From: Ancistrus triradiatus
Lineage: Eukaryota; Chordata; Actinopteri; Siluriformes; Loricariidae
Assembly: GCA_025084515.1 (NCBI GenBank)
Contig: JAJAGP010000019.1
Coordinates: 722,001 to 786,000, forward strand
Length of the DNA: 64,000 bases
Reading direction: 5' to 3'
A model generated the notes under the pieces. The model worked only from the letters and a program-made list of their open reading frames with translations, was not told the origin of the DNA and searched no databases. The position numbers and the translations under genes are program-made. How positions within the stretch are numbered: position 1 is the stretch's first letter; every line of letters starts with the position of its first letter. Shown one piece after another: positions 22,398-34,800 of this stretch.

Positions 22398-23573
22398 TAT
22401 GTATAATTTCAAAATGCCCACAGTTCACCAGCACATATGCCAAAGGTCAAAGGCATGGTCATGGCCTAGATGTTTACAGTGCTGCTGACCAGCAAGACTT
22501 GTGTGCTTTTCAAGCACTGGTTAAACAGATATAAGGCATCAGGGCTTTGGCAATGCCAGGGACTCCAACTGGCAACTCAAAGCAGCACTTTACTGTCACA
22601 TCAGTCATATGTGGCACAGCGCCCATCACCAGAGCAACGGTGACAAACAGCAGGGCATGAGCCTGACAGAGTCAGACAGAGCAGACATGGGGCAATGGGC
22701 CAGAGTTTCAAGGAGCTACTGAGAGGCAAGCACAGCACAACACTCCCAAATCACTCCATGCCAAAATCTCACATGTCCAACTAAAAAGGTTACATCTGGC
22801 ATAAATTACCAAAATCAAACAATTTAAAATTCAACTGGGAGTGCTTCAACATTTCTGGAGTGCAAACAACACACGGACGTGCATATTGAGTTCATGTAAA
22901 CACTGGGCAATCACAGATGTGTGACTGATGTTCAGGCTGGAATCAAGCCATGCTTACAGTAAGAGATAAAGAAACTGCCAGCATACATCATATGGACGTA
23001 TACTTTTTGCTAGATAGTAACTAACATCTAATGTCTAACGTAAATGTCTTGTGTGCAGTGGGTGATGTTCTTTACTGATTTCTGTCTCTCAGATAAATGA
23101 GTGATTCATGTAGAATTAGATGTTAGGAGAAGTAACAATTTATTCTTCACAAAAGTGTGATGTTCTGCAATGTGTCTCTTCTGCCAAAGCCAACTTTGCA
23201 TGTGGGTGAGACATTTTCTTAAAATTTGTGACAGCTGCAAAGACAATTTCTCTTAACGTGTGTATAAAAGGTGCTCTCTCTTAAATTTTTATAAAAATAC
23301 AGCTTATTAACCTTCATTTAAGACCAACTGGAGAAGTACTGATCAACTTGTTTTTTTTAATGAAAAACATTTACTTTCCTAATAAAATGTTAAATGATCC
23401 ATTTAGAAAAGTGCCTTATTAATACATAGATCCTATTTTTCAACATCAGCTGACTCTCTGCATACAAGTTATACAGCACATTGTATTCACACAGATGAAC
23501 ATGCATGTTCACTGCATAAAATGTCACTGTAAACCAATTCGAAGGTAATTCACTGCAATACAAGTGTTTTAAG
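22398..23573. other. Spacer, nothing recognised
   Basis: No open frame with known domains and no repeat shared with the rest of the window. 22430-22950 is somewhat less AT-rich than the rest. Confidence 0.4.
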
Positions 23574-23745
23574 TGGCAGCACGGTTTCACAGTGGACAGT
23601 GCTCTTGCCTCACAGCTCCAGAGATCGGCCCAGACTCTATCTGCCTGTTTTCTACATGGGTGTTCTCTAGATACCCTGGTTTCCCCACGACCCAGAAAAA
23701 GGTTAAGCAGGTCTGAAAATGAATAAACAAACGAGCGAATGAACG
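23574..23745 (+). repeat. SINE S1 with (GAAC/GAAT)n tail
   Basis: The head is GTGGCAGCACGGTTTCACAG, followed by CTTGCCTCACAGCTCC and GCCTGTTTTC. The 3' end is GGTTAAGCAGGTCTGAAAAT with a GAAC-rich tail at 23725-23750. The middle of the body is deleted compared with 15065-15380. Confidence 0.75.
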
Positions 23746-24068
23746 AACGAACAGTGTTTTAGGCCAGTATTAAGACTGATAATCAGCATCAGATTGGTAC
23801 AGCCCTTATTTCATGAATAAAGTCAAATCGAAAAACATCAATTTAAAACACTTGGTTGCTATGGAATGCATATCCAAGAGTGGTACTAACCAATCAAAAA
23901 ACTACTCATTAGAACGCCTTTTATCTATGTGCCCCTTCTGATGATTTTTGAAAGGTTTGGTAATGTGAGTCTATTACGAAACAGCCATGAAATTAGACCA
24001 GATTTATAATTTTCACTACAGGGGATACTCTGTAGCTGTCTACCATTTCTCTGAATATTGAAGGTGCT

Positions 24069-24071
<3 letters not shown>

Positions 24072-24102
<31 letters not shown>

Positions 24103-24104
24103 TC
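24072..24104. repeat. (CA)n microsatellite
   Basis: About 16 CA dinucleotides. A short S1-like phrase (ACATGTCTTTGGGAGGAAAC) follows at about 24143-24163, so the repeat may derive from a SINE tail. Confidence 0.9.
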
Positions 24105-24179
24105 ATACACTAGCGGCACTTTAGAGACAGCAATTAACCAAACATGTCTTTGGGAGGAAACTGGACCATTTTCTGGCAA

Positions 24180-25255
24180 ATGAGGGGAGAATGGACTTTA
24201 TCTTCAAATAAGTTTGGTATTTACTTAATGTTTTGGCTGCCCAGGCATACTGTATTCATAACCCATTTGTACATGCTACTTTTGTCATTTGTAGCTGCAT
24301 TTGTGGGCTGTTGATCTGTATTTTGAAATCCATCCAGTAATTTAGGTATGTTTCTCCATAGTACTCTTTTTCACTTATCTTCACTCCAATCTTTGTTAGC
24401 TTTAGCATATCTTAGCCTTTTCACCATTTTCCCCTTCCAAAAAAGTGGTTTCTTGGCTGATACCCTTCCAAAAAGACTATTCCTGATCAAACATATTCAG
24501 ACTGTAGAAGGGTCAAGTTGGCATCCCAATGAAGCTGCCAGATGCTGCTATTGCTGAAACGCAAATACTTGCCGCTGTAGACTAGAGAAGTTTTTCTGAT
24601 GCATTTCAGATTTTATCACTGCATACAAATTCCCTGCATGTTCTGTTGTATTCTAATAAAGAGACTAAGAAATAATTATACATGGTCATTAAACCACCAA
24701 TAAAACAAAGGTATATGTAATCTAATGGTGACTTTTGCACATTAAACATCCAGGTTTTACAATCAAATTTCCCAGAATGGTATTCATCTCCTGAAATGCT
24801 GACCTCTCTTCGATTTGCTCCAACGAGAACAAAACACTGCTACTGCAGCCAATTGACTGGCAATAGGTGAATAACCAGACAGTCAAGTGCATTAGGGAGA
24901 ACACTGTCCAGCGAGAAATCCTTTATGACAGACAGCAGATGGACCAAGTGGATGAAATCAACAGGAAAGGAAACCGGAGAGCAAGCACCACATCATGTAG
25001 GTTCCCGGGGTGACCCAGTCTGAGACTGAAGCAACAAGCAAGGCATTATTTGTCCAAGACAACCTTCAAGCACTGATTGACATTTGAGATTCTTCCACAG
25101 ATGAGATGATTAGAAGTCACAGTGACACTAATGAGAAACATGGAGAGAGATTTTCTGTAGTTCTGCAATAATAGTGAGAGAGATGAGATCCATTTCTCAG
25201 AGACAACAGAAATCAGATGATAGACATTATGAAAATGAAGTAGGGGTGTGCTACA
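24180..25255. other. Spacer, nothing recognised
   Basis: Low-complexity to average composition. Short frames at 24348-24557 and 24722-24904 carry no recognisable domain. No repeat shared with other parts of the window was found. Confidence 0.4.
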
Positions 25256-25270
25256 CTGTATAGTCTACGA
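25256..25270. repeat. Target-site duplication left of LINE
   Basis: The 15-base word CTGTATAGTCTACGA occurs here and again at 26144-26158, immediately on either side of the LINE fragment. Confidence 0.9.
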
Positions 25271-26143
25271 TTCTTCTTCTTCCTCTTTCGGCTTCTCCCT
25301 TTACCAGGGGTCGCCACAGCGAGTTAAACGTTTCCACCTCACCCTGTCCTCCACGTCTTCTACTCTCACCCCAACTCCCTGCATATCTTCATTCACCACA
25401 ACCAAATAACTCCTGTTTGGTCTTTCACCACAACCAAATAACTACTGTTTGGTTCTTCCTCTTTCGTCTCTTTGCCTGGCAGCTCCAATCTCCAACATCA
25501 CCTCCTACCAATATATCCACCATCTCTCCTCGGCCACATGTCCCAAACCATCTCAGTCTTCCCTCTCGAATTTTGTCTCCCAATTTTCCAACCTGTGCTG
25601 TCCCTCTGATGATCTCATTCCTAATCCTGTCCACCCTAGACACTCCTAAAGAGGAAGCAGAGCTATAGGTGGCAGAACTTAAGATGTTGAGGTTCTGTCT
25701 CTTTGTCAGTGCCACTGTCTCTAAGCCATACAACAAGGCTGGCCTCACTACTCTCTTATAAATCTTTCCTTTCACTTTTGCTGCGACCCTTTTGTCACAC
25801 AGCACTCCTGACACTCTTCTCCACCCACTCCATCCTGCCTGTACTCTCTTCTTCACCTCCTTTCCACACTCCCCATTTCCTTGGACAGTTGATCCCAAGT
25901 ACCTGAACTCCTGGACCTTTGTGACCACTGATCCCTGTAGCCTACAGTTCCACCCTGCCTCCCTTTCACTTACACACATGTATTCTGTCTTACTACAGTT
26001 TGACTTTCATTCCTGTCCTTTCCAGATTATACCTCCACCTCTCCAAGTTCTCTTCTACCTCTTCCCTGTTCTCACTACAGATCACAATGTCGTCTCCAAA
26101 CATCATAGTCCACGGCGATTCCTGTCTGACCTCATCTGTTAGT
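25271..26143 (-). mobile_element. 5'-truncated non-LTR retrotransposon (LINE)
   Basis: The minus strand encodes the C-terminal half of a LINE reverse transcriptase. First comes the catalytic motif as FGDDIVICSENREEVEENLE (FADD expected, so A is replaced by G), read in the frame 25993-26143. After a frameshift near 25985, the frame 25425-25979 continues with FRYLGSTVQGNGECGKEVKK and later RWFGTCGRGEMVD. The 3' end at 25271-25330 is the conserved end with TCGCTGTGGCGACCCCTGGT. Flanking 15-base duplications are identical, showing insertion by target-primed reverse transcription. The 5' truncation makes it immobile. Clade not assigned. Confidence 0.92.
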
Positions 26144-26158
26144 CTGTATAGTCTACGA
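26144..26158. repeat. Target-site duplication right of LINE
   Basis: Exact copy of 25256-25270 (CTGTATAGTCTACGA). Confidence 0.9.
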
Positions 26159-26557
26159 TAATATCTTAATATCTTAATTGTTGGTTTAATGATGTGGGAG
26201 ATGACAATATCAGAGTGAATACGCCTTGAGAGTTCATGCATTCACTGCGTCATGTAGCCAGGTTGGACAGACTACTGCGCAAGAGCACTGAGTGTGTGCA
26301 GCGTGCACAAACCAAGCTAGCATTCTACCTAAAAGCACATGAAGTTATAAATCAGTGAACAAACTGTGCCAGCAGACAAAATACAGACACCACCAGCCTC
26401 TTGGTCTTTATCACTAGATTTATTTGCCATATGTGGCTCATCCTCACTTTGAAAAGACAGAAATCTGCAAACTATGCCAAAAATCAGTTGGCATTAAACC
26501 AGCCAAGGTACCAGCACAACACACTCAGCAAACCTTAGCGGAATCATTTTGTGGTTT

Positions 26558-26588
<31 letters not shown>

Positions 26589-28392
26589 TTAAAAAAATCA
26601 ACAACTGTCATGCCATAAATGCTGTCACCAATTAAATTGTGAAAGAAATAGTGAAATTAAAAAGCAGCTGAGAGATTAAGAGAGTTGAGAGACAATTTTT
26701 TGCATACTTTACACCAAAAAGGCAAATACACCCTGATCATTATCGACAAAATCCCCAAAAATATTGAAATATAACTTTGTCACTATCGCACACCCTTAAG
26801 ATGAAGTACTTGAGCAAGCATACCATATAAAGGACACACACAAAAAGGGAAGAGAGAGTAATATACCAGTTTGCAAAACAATTTATTAAAAAATACCCAA
26901 TAAATAACAAATCATGTATTATTTACTGCCTCGTAATCATGAAATAAAGGTAAACAGTATGATTTACACCACATTAAAAAAAAAAGAACCAACACAAGAC
27001 AAAAGACCCCAAGGAAAATGATTATGCAGTCTTAGACCTGAATAAAGTCTTCACGATAGTGCAGAAAGAGGGGAGTGTATTACTAATAAGCTGGTTCTGC
27101 TAATAGTAAACCAAAATAGCATAAAATCTTCACCAATGTCAGTATGTTTATGTATATATTAGCATATGTTAAAGCACAGTGAGGATTCAATACAGACCTT
27201 ATTGCTTGGCAAGATAGTACAACTACACATTTACATCCTTTACCAAACCTATGTAAGCACTTTGAAGAATTTTAAACTGAGCTAACCTGGTTGCCATAGA
27301 GTAAATACATTAAATATTTCATATAATGTCATGACAGTATGGAACGGTTATAGTCATGCCATAACGGATAATGTTAAATAGTGCCGTATTCATTTAGCAA
27401 ACATGAAAACAAAATCATGTCACTTCATTAGTAGCTGATTATTTCAAATTCATAGTTGTGTTGTTTTTTTTACACTTAAACTAGGCTGTACATTTTAACA
27501 GAGTAAAATAGGAACTTAACAGAACTCCAATGGTGCACTACAAATGGTACACTTACTGCAATTAAAAGGCAACACACACCAAAGATTATATTACTAGATC
27601 ATTTTGTTATGAAAAACCCTTTCGAAATAATTGTTTAAAATAAAACTCGTAAAATAAAAATACATATATTAAAAAGACTGGCATGGTTAGGTAGTGCAGC
27701 ACAAAGGACCAGTGCTCAATCAGGATGAGACTTGGGCCACATTGGGCCACATTTTTACATTTCTTACAGCAGACCGACTGAATAGGAAAGCATGAACTCA
27801 ACACCTGTGATTGGATTCCACAACAGTCTCATTATTAATGCAGGAGATGAACTCTGCCAATAAACAAATAATATATATATATATTAAAAAAAAAACTTAA
27901 AAAGCCATAAAAGTGAGGTAAACAATTGTTAAAATACATAGTAAACACGCAAATTAATCCAACTGTATTGCATCTACTCAAATAAAAATCCATGTCATTT
28001 CTAGTGTGCATAAATGGAAAGAACGTTTGATTCAAAACACAGGTATGCGCCATTTAACCACCACTTTACGTTCTGTGTAACAATACGCTGACCGAAATGG
28101 ACGTTGCCCGGACATTACCATAGTCTGTATGCTACTGTAATGTAAATATAAAGGGTATTTTATATTGAGAAAATAGCGTGGATACGTAAATGTGTAAACA
28201 TTATGAACGCCATTTACAGCTTCTTACAAATAAGCAGCAGAAAGTCACACTCAACCGAGTTAGAACAACCTCTAATCCAAACATGATATAATGAGTAAGC
28301 GAGCACAGCCAGTATTGTAGTTACACACACAGGAATGACGGGCCGCCTCTGTTCGTGGACCCAGCATTAATTGGCGGTTGAGGTGATTTTTA
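26159..28392. other. Spacer downstream of zdhhc21
   Basis: AT-rich. It has an (AAAT)n run at about 26562-26590 and several TTTATT words that would be AATAAA on the minus strand (for example 26882-26887 within AACAATTTATTAAAAAA). One of these may be the poly(A) signal of zdhhc21, whose stop lies at 31687, but I cannot tell which. No separate gene is seen. Confidence 0.35.
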
Positions 28393-29203
28393 TTTCGGTA
28401 CCTTGATTCTCGTCGTTAATTCATTCCAGAAGGTTTCGAGACCCAAAACCAACAAGTACTGAGCAAATTTTTTCCCAGAAGGAATAATATAAATTGAATA
28501 AATCCGCTCCAGACCCCCAGATAAATCCACACTGTATAAGGCATTATATGTATTAATGGAGTTGTATAGTACAGGTGCTCCCTGATTTATGAAGGTGATA
28601 TGTTCCAACAAGTCCATCATACGTTAAATGTATCATAAACCGATGAGTTTAAGGAGTGTTTGGTGTATTATAGTGGAGACGAGGCTAAAGTTGTACTACC
28701 GGCCCACCTTAAATGGCTGCAGTTACATTATGTGCCTGTAGATGAAGATTCAATTAAGTTAATGTTTAAAACACTTACATTAACCTACACATGGCTAAAA
28801 TCATTAACACAGAGCTTATTTTATAATAAAGTGTTTAAAATATCATGTAATTTACTGAGTAATGGATTGAAGGTGAAAACCACTTTGCTTTTGGTTGACT
28901 AACCTTTTTAGGACCCATGGAGATTTACTTGCACTAAGAATATAGCACTGTAGATGTCAAAATAAAAAACACGATAAACACAGCGGAGATCTCTGAGGGA
29001 GTGCTACTGTGAATCTGAATCACTGAGTACTGTGAATCTAGTTTCGGCTGAAACGAGTCTCGCGGCTCGGCTCAGATACAAGTTTAAGCACGTGCGACGA
29101 GTTCCCAGCAACCGACAAGAACCAAGACACATTTTTCTCGTCAAACTGTGTCAAGAACCGAATTAAATGAGTTCTGAGCTGGTCAAGAACCAAGGTACCA
29201 CTG
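28393..29203 (+). mobile_element. MITE family M1, copy B
   Basis: The left end CGGTACCTTGATTCTCGTCG and right end GGTCAAGAACCAAGGTACCA form the terminal inverted repeats. TA follows the right end. The internal boxes TCCACACTGTATAAGGCATT and GTGCTCCCTGATTTATGAAG are shared with copies A and C. Frames within (28660-28902) are chance. Confidence 0.85.
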
Positions 29204-29878
29204 TAATTGTTAAGATCTCGGTCATTAACACGAACAGACGTTGCCTGGATAGTCGTTAAATGGCGCTTACCTGTACCACCAAATAAATAGGATTCAAAAC
29301 ACGTACCATCAGCATAGCATCATTTATAAGTCTATATTAAGCATTTTAACCTGTAAGGGCCCACATGTTAAAATACTACTTGACTAGAAAGCCTTAAAAC
29401 AATTCAAACAGAGGTTTGTGGAGGCAGAATTCAACGGACTGGTTTTGAGGAGGCACTTCAAAAATAGCACATAAAACTACAAACCCAACTTGGTCACTAC
29501 CATTTATTCATTGTCACTTATGCTACTATTCCATACATTATTTATTACTCTTAAAAACATGAGCTAGCAAAATCATTCCCTTATTCAAACCAAGTGATTG
29601 CTTGATCATGTTCAATAGTAATCAATGGCCAGTAACCTATTTGGTGTACTCCTTATCAAAATTTTGGGTCTATAAGTATATAAAAAGATTTAAAAACAAA
29701 AACAAAACACCTCTAAATGTGTGCTTTAAATTTATAATCAGCTCCAAAATTCTTAGCACACTTGGAAAAGATAACCCCAATGCAATTTCAATAAAACCCA
29801 CACATCACATGGCCCCCCTGCATTTTGCACTCCCTTTGAACCATTAAATGCTTTATGATATTGGTGAATAAGTAAGAA
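29204..29878. other. Spacer, nothing recognised
   Basis: AT-rich flank between the M1 element and a Tc1 relic. It contains a TTTATT at 29503-29508 that reads AATAAA on the minus strand and is another possible poly(A) signal for zdhhc21. Confidence 0.35.
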
Positions 29879-29879
29879 A

Positions 29880-30345
29880 TCTGAGGCACTATATTCAGAA
29901 TCTCTCCAGATCCTCTCTTGTAGACTCATATTTAGCTCACCACACAGGCCAGTAGGGTTTAGGTCAGGGGAAAGAGAAATTCAGAACCAAATCATCGTCC
30001 TGCTTGAAGACCCAGGCATGACCCAGCTCTAATTTTAGTTTTATTCCTAATCTCCTGGTAGTTTATGATGCCATGTATCCTAACAAGGCTCCCAGGGCCT
30101 TTGGAGGTAACACTTAAACAACATACCAGATCCTCCACTACACTTAACTGTGGGTATAACGTTCTTCCTTGCATAACTGTCTTTCATATTCTCCCAAAAA
30201 TACATTGGGTGATAATTTTAAACTTCTGACTTTTGCTCTAAGTGTACATCTACAATTCAGATTTTTTAAACAGTCGTTACCAGGATTATGAAGGTCAACA
30301 CACTTTTCAATTGTGTATTCTCTAATCTTCCCCATGTTGCCGAAT
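29880..30345 (-). mobile_element. Tc1-like transposon relic
   Basis: The minus strand starts at 30335 with MGKIREYTIEKCVDLHNPGN, which resembles a Tc1 transposase N-terminus. After an internal deletion it continues with LSVTSKGPGSLVRIHGIINY near 30060-30110, matching the catalytic-domain block around the SSKGPGNLVRI phrase. Stops and deletions make it inactive. Confidence 0.75.
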
Positions 30346-30552
30346 GACTCGGGGGGGGAATTTGGCCTCTTCCATATTGAGAGTTTCTGATATATAACCA
30401 ATGTTCAGTATAGACACTGTAATAACATTTTTGATCTTTTCCTTCTCCAAGGGTGCAAACATTTCTGGAGCCGACTCCTGATTTAATAATAGTGAATTGA
30501 TTTATCAGATTGTACATAAAATGATCAGCCACAACGCTAAAATCATCTGCCC

Positions 30553-30860
30553 TCAAGTCACCAAGGCTTGGACCTGTTGAGGCTTGGACTCCCCCAAAAT
30601 CCTAAAGCTGTCCTGTGGTATTTGGCACCAAGACAATAGCAGCAAATCCTTTAAGTCCTGCAAACTGCCAGGTGGGGCGTCCATGGGTCTGACTTGTTTG
30701 TCCAGCACATCCCACAGACGCTCAATCAAACTGAGATCTGGGGAATTTGGAGGCCAAGTCAACACCTTGAACTCTATGTAATTATCCTCAAGACCATTCC
30801 TGGACATTTTTTGAATGCACATTATCCTGCTGAAAGAGGCCACCCGCTATTAGGGAATAA
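30553..30860 (-). mobile_element. Tc1-like transposase C-terminal relic
   Basis: The minus frame contains LTWPPNSPDLSLIERLWDVL, the last DDE-domain block with the third acidic residue (E in IERLWD), followed by SWCQIPQDSFRIL, typical of the Tc1 C-terminus. It lies upstream of the N-terminal relic on the same strand, so the two belong to different insertions or to a rearranged one. Confidence 0.85.
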
Positions 30861-31686
30861 TGTTGCCATTATGTACTTGGTCTGCTAAGTAGATTCCACC
30901 TGAACGGCAGAACCCAAGGACTGATGACTTCAAACCTTCACTTTCAAATGTTATTCATTTCACCTTTCAGTGCTTTTAATGTTACATCAGATGGGTGTAA
31001 AGATCAAAAGTCACTGACATGTTCCAAAAGGAAAAAAACTCAACAAAATCTAGAAACAAAAGACTAACATGTACAACTAAGGAATGTATCGCTGCAGGTG
31101 ACACTGCTGCAAGCATATAGGTATTCAAGTTAAGAACTCAGTGCTGTGTTGTGGTATATAGCATTTGTGAATGCGTTGGTGTGTTAAGCTAAAGTGAAGG
31201 CTATCAGAGGTCATGGCTCTCCTCTAGAGCCATCAGACATCAACCACAATAAGTCAGAGATAAAACCTCCTGGACTAAGCCTTCCTCTGCAAATCACAGC
31301 CCTGGACAGAAAAATCCCTCCAATGCTTGTCGTACCCCTGATGTTCCCTAACATCAAAAATACAAACCATTATACAAACATTCATGGGCCGTTGATAAAG
31401 CTTTCATTACAAAACAAACTTTACAATACACAAATCCAAAAGTACTTTCAAAAGTAAATCAAGATTAACCTTCAATAGCTCCACGAGACGAGAGCTAAAT
31501 CTTTGAACAGAAAGACTCATATTCGACGTACATGATCGAGTTCACTAACAGAGCAAAACCTGAAGAAGATTGGAGTGTCGATACCTCAACAGCATCAGGC
31601 CACAGTGAAGAGGTGGAGTGGTGAACAGGAGAGAGGGGTGCTAAGGAGAAGGCCCACATCCTGAAGGCAAGCCTCTATTATTTCGG
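30861..31686 (-). other. Probable 3' UTR / downstream region of zdhhc21
   Basis: It directly follows the zdhhc21 stop codon on the minus strand. There is no repeat family shared with the window and no alternative gene. The human orthologue has a long 3' UTR, so part of this is likely transcribed; where it ends is not visible. Confidence 0.4.
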
Positions 31687-31813
31687 CTACACGTGCGAGT
31701 GGGAGGTGGAGCTGTGCAGTGACCGTCTGTTTCGGAACGGCAGGAACCACAGGAGCTTCCAGCGTGTGCCAAACACTTCAGCCAGTGACTGCTGCCAGGA
31801 CCGCCGTACACCG
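31687..31813 (-). CDS. zdhhc21: zdhhc21 last coding exon
   Basis: It completes I222 and encodes residues 223-263 and the stop TAG at 31687-31689. It carries SWQQSLAEVFGTRWKLLWFL, the conserved C-terminal region of ZDHHC21, and ends SLHSSTSHSHV. The acceptor is CCATCTCACAG. The tail after the conserved block differs from human, as expected for a less constrained end. Confidence 0.95.
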
Positions 31814-34800
31814 CTGTGAGATGGGCACAAAACGGACTTGATTACTGATGAATATCTTAAACCAGGGTACTGCATCTTAAAGCACTTGCACCCATGAGTA
31901 TGGACTGCACAACAAAAATTCAAATCACTAAAACTAGTAAATACATGTTACACCCTTACCACCACGTGAGGTTCGAAAAGGAAGACTTACATTCCTTCTG
32001 ATGAGTGGGACATTTTCTCTATAGTGGTTGTGTCCTGTTAAAAAGGAAGAGAGTGGAGATGAAGTGTAAACAACCACCTAATTTGTCAACCATACGACAA
32101 AGGGCGGAAACGTGGATCTCTGGTTTGTTGTATTTTCCATCACCGTGGAGGCAAATTTAAGTACAGAATTTTCGCCCCCACCCATCAATCCCTCACTGGG
32201 AATGAAAGACTCTACGGCACGCATCAAGACAAAGAAGAGACGGTGAAGCTGTCAGCAGTGAGAAGCCCCTGGTGCCCGCTTCACCTTGCCAAGTTGGCAG
32301 GGGCACGAGGGGCATCTGCATGCAAACAATATGCCCGCGTGAGTCAGCCTACTGAAATAACCCCCGCACACCAGGTGAGGGACGAGACTACCCAAATAAG
32401 GGACAAAAAAATAATAAATACTGCAGCCGATTATGTAAATGAGGCGATGGCTCTACCACTGTGGATCCTATTTGTGGGGAAATTAAGTGTGACTGATGGA
32501 GCCTACCAAACAGTTCACAATAATGCATGTGTATTGATAATTAGAAACGCACATTTCTACCAGTCATGGCCATTTCATACCCAGAAGATAATTCTCCCTG
32601 ACAGACGGCAATCTGGAAAGATAAAAGGTCAATATCGTTGCTTTACATCTTTTAGATGCTTTTTCTAAGACAGTCAGTAAACTCTCTTTTCGAGCTGTTC
32701 ATATTACATCAAAGGGCAGCTTAACGTGCTTGAAGGTGAGTGTCAAGTCAAGTCAGATTTATTTATATAGTGCTTTTTACAATGGAGTATTGTTTCAAAG
32801 CAGCTTTACAATTTTAGATTATATTCTAATATCTAGGGAAATTCCCAAATTGAGCAAGCCTAGGGCGACAGTGGCAAGAAAAAACTCCTTAAACATAATA
32901 AGGAAGAAAACTTGGGAAAAACCAAAACTCAAAAAGAGTTGGGTGGCTTAGATGATAAATGTAATAATGAAACTAATTTATCTAATCAAATAAGTCTATG
33001 ACTACCATAGTTCAAAAAACAGAAACTAAAGTAAATACAAATAATGAAGAAATTTAAATAATGTAAAATGCTAACTAGCTAACAGATAGCTGAAACTGGG
33101 TAGGGTTATGTTATCAACAGTGCAGACTTGAAAGCTTCCTTCTTTATCAGAAAGCAGCAGCAGTTGTGTTCTCTTGCATTTCTGGGTATTCATATATAGT
33201 TCTGTAAAAAAAATGAAGAGACCACTCCAATGGTACCTAAAATAAACAAACACTGCATGGCCAAAACAAAGGTCACCACCTGGATTTAACTAAGCAAATA
33301 GTTAAAAAAGAGCCTCATCATTGGATAATTACTGCACTGGTGATTATGTTTCAGCTGGCATGAAGTTATTTAACTCTGATGCAGTGAGTAGCTTCTCATT
33401 TGTTAAACAACCATGCAGAAAGACACATCCTGTGGAAATTATGTTAATCTGTTTCAGAAGGGTCAAATTGTGAAAGAGTGGTTCAGGAAGCATGAGCCAT
33501 CATTTTTACACATTTACATTTACAGAACTTAGCAGATGCCCTTATCCAAAGTGACTTACTATTGATGCTTACAATCAATTGTAAGCAATTGTGGGTTTAG
33601 GGCCTTGCTCAAAGACTCAACAGTGGCAGCTTGGGATTTGAACGCTGGACCTTTTGGTCCATAGTCCAGTACCATAACCGCTAGGCTACCACGGTCCACA
33701 CATGGATTGGCCACCACAGAGCCCAGACCTGAACCCCATTGAGAATCTTTGGGATGTGCTGGAGAAGACTTTGTGCAGTGGTCCAAATCTCCCATCACCA
33801 ATACAAGATCTTGAGGAAAAATTAATGCAACTCTGGACAGAAATAAATGTTGTGACACTCCTTGTGGAAACGATGTCATGGCGAATGTGGCATTATCAAA
33901 GCTAAAGGTGGTCCAACGAAATATTAGTGTGTGGCCTTTTTTTTGGCCAGGCAATGTATCTATGTATGGCGGCAATTTCATTCCAGTATCTGATAAACTC
34001 CAACACAGACACACCTCATTCTACTTAATGAGGAACTGATTAGGTGATCACCTTAACCAAATCTAATTTACTGCGGAAAAGTACAAGATACATGAAAGCT
34101 GAGACTGAAATATTGATTTCTGAACCTCCCCAAGTTAAAATATGAGGGTCGTTTTGGTAAAAGATGATTATAAACTTGTTTTCTTTGTATTATTAATCGA
34201 GGTCTGAAAACATTGCATCTTCTTTATTTTGACCAGTTGTCATTCACAGCGAATAAATGCTCTTGTCATTGCTGCAAATAAATGTTTTTATTGGGAATTT
34301 GCCTGTAATTTATAGAAAAAAATAAAAATGAATGAATAGTAAAACCAGAAAACCTGATAATTTTGCATTTTTTCCAGAGCAGTATACTGCAAACTATTCG
34401 ATAGTTTCACTACTTCAGGACCCTGAAATAAATATTTCAACCTATTAAACACTTACAGACTTACACTATATTTCAAACATCACACATGAACCATGATAAT
34501 ATGCGGATTGTCTGCTACAGCAGAGACAATCCCTAACGAGAGCAGCCAACAGAGGATTTTTAACCACAAACCATGCTAGAATCATGCTTCAATCATCTTG
34601 GACCTAATGAGTCAAGAGTCAGGACAGGAGAAAGTGTTTTTAGGGAACAGTGAACAAATATGTAATCACTGACAAAAATAAAAAAAAGCTACCAGATTGC
34701 CACACTACACACCTCTAAATCCAATAATACATCATATATTGAAGGAACGTGGGGCCGGGGGTAGTGATTGTCTTCAATCATTTACTCATTCAGTAGAAAC

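Noticed and set aside
25425..25979. 184-codon open frame that could be taken for a host gene
   Set aside because: Its content (FRYLGSTVQGNGECGKEVKK and later parts) is the C-terminal end of a LINE reverse transcriptase, and it lies inside an insertion flanked by target duplications.
32243..32668. 141-codon plus frame within a zdhhc21 intron
   Set aside because: Opposite strand to the gene, no domain, no conserved pattern. Length alone is not enough.
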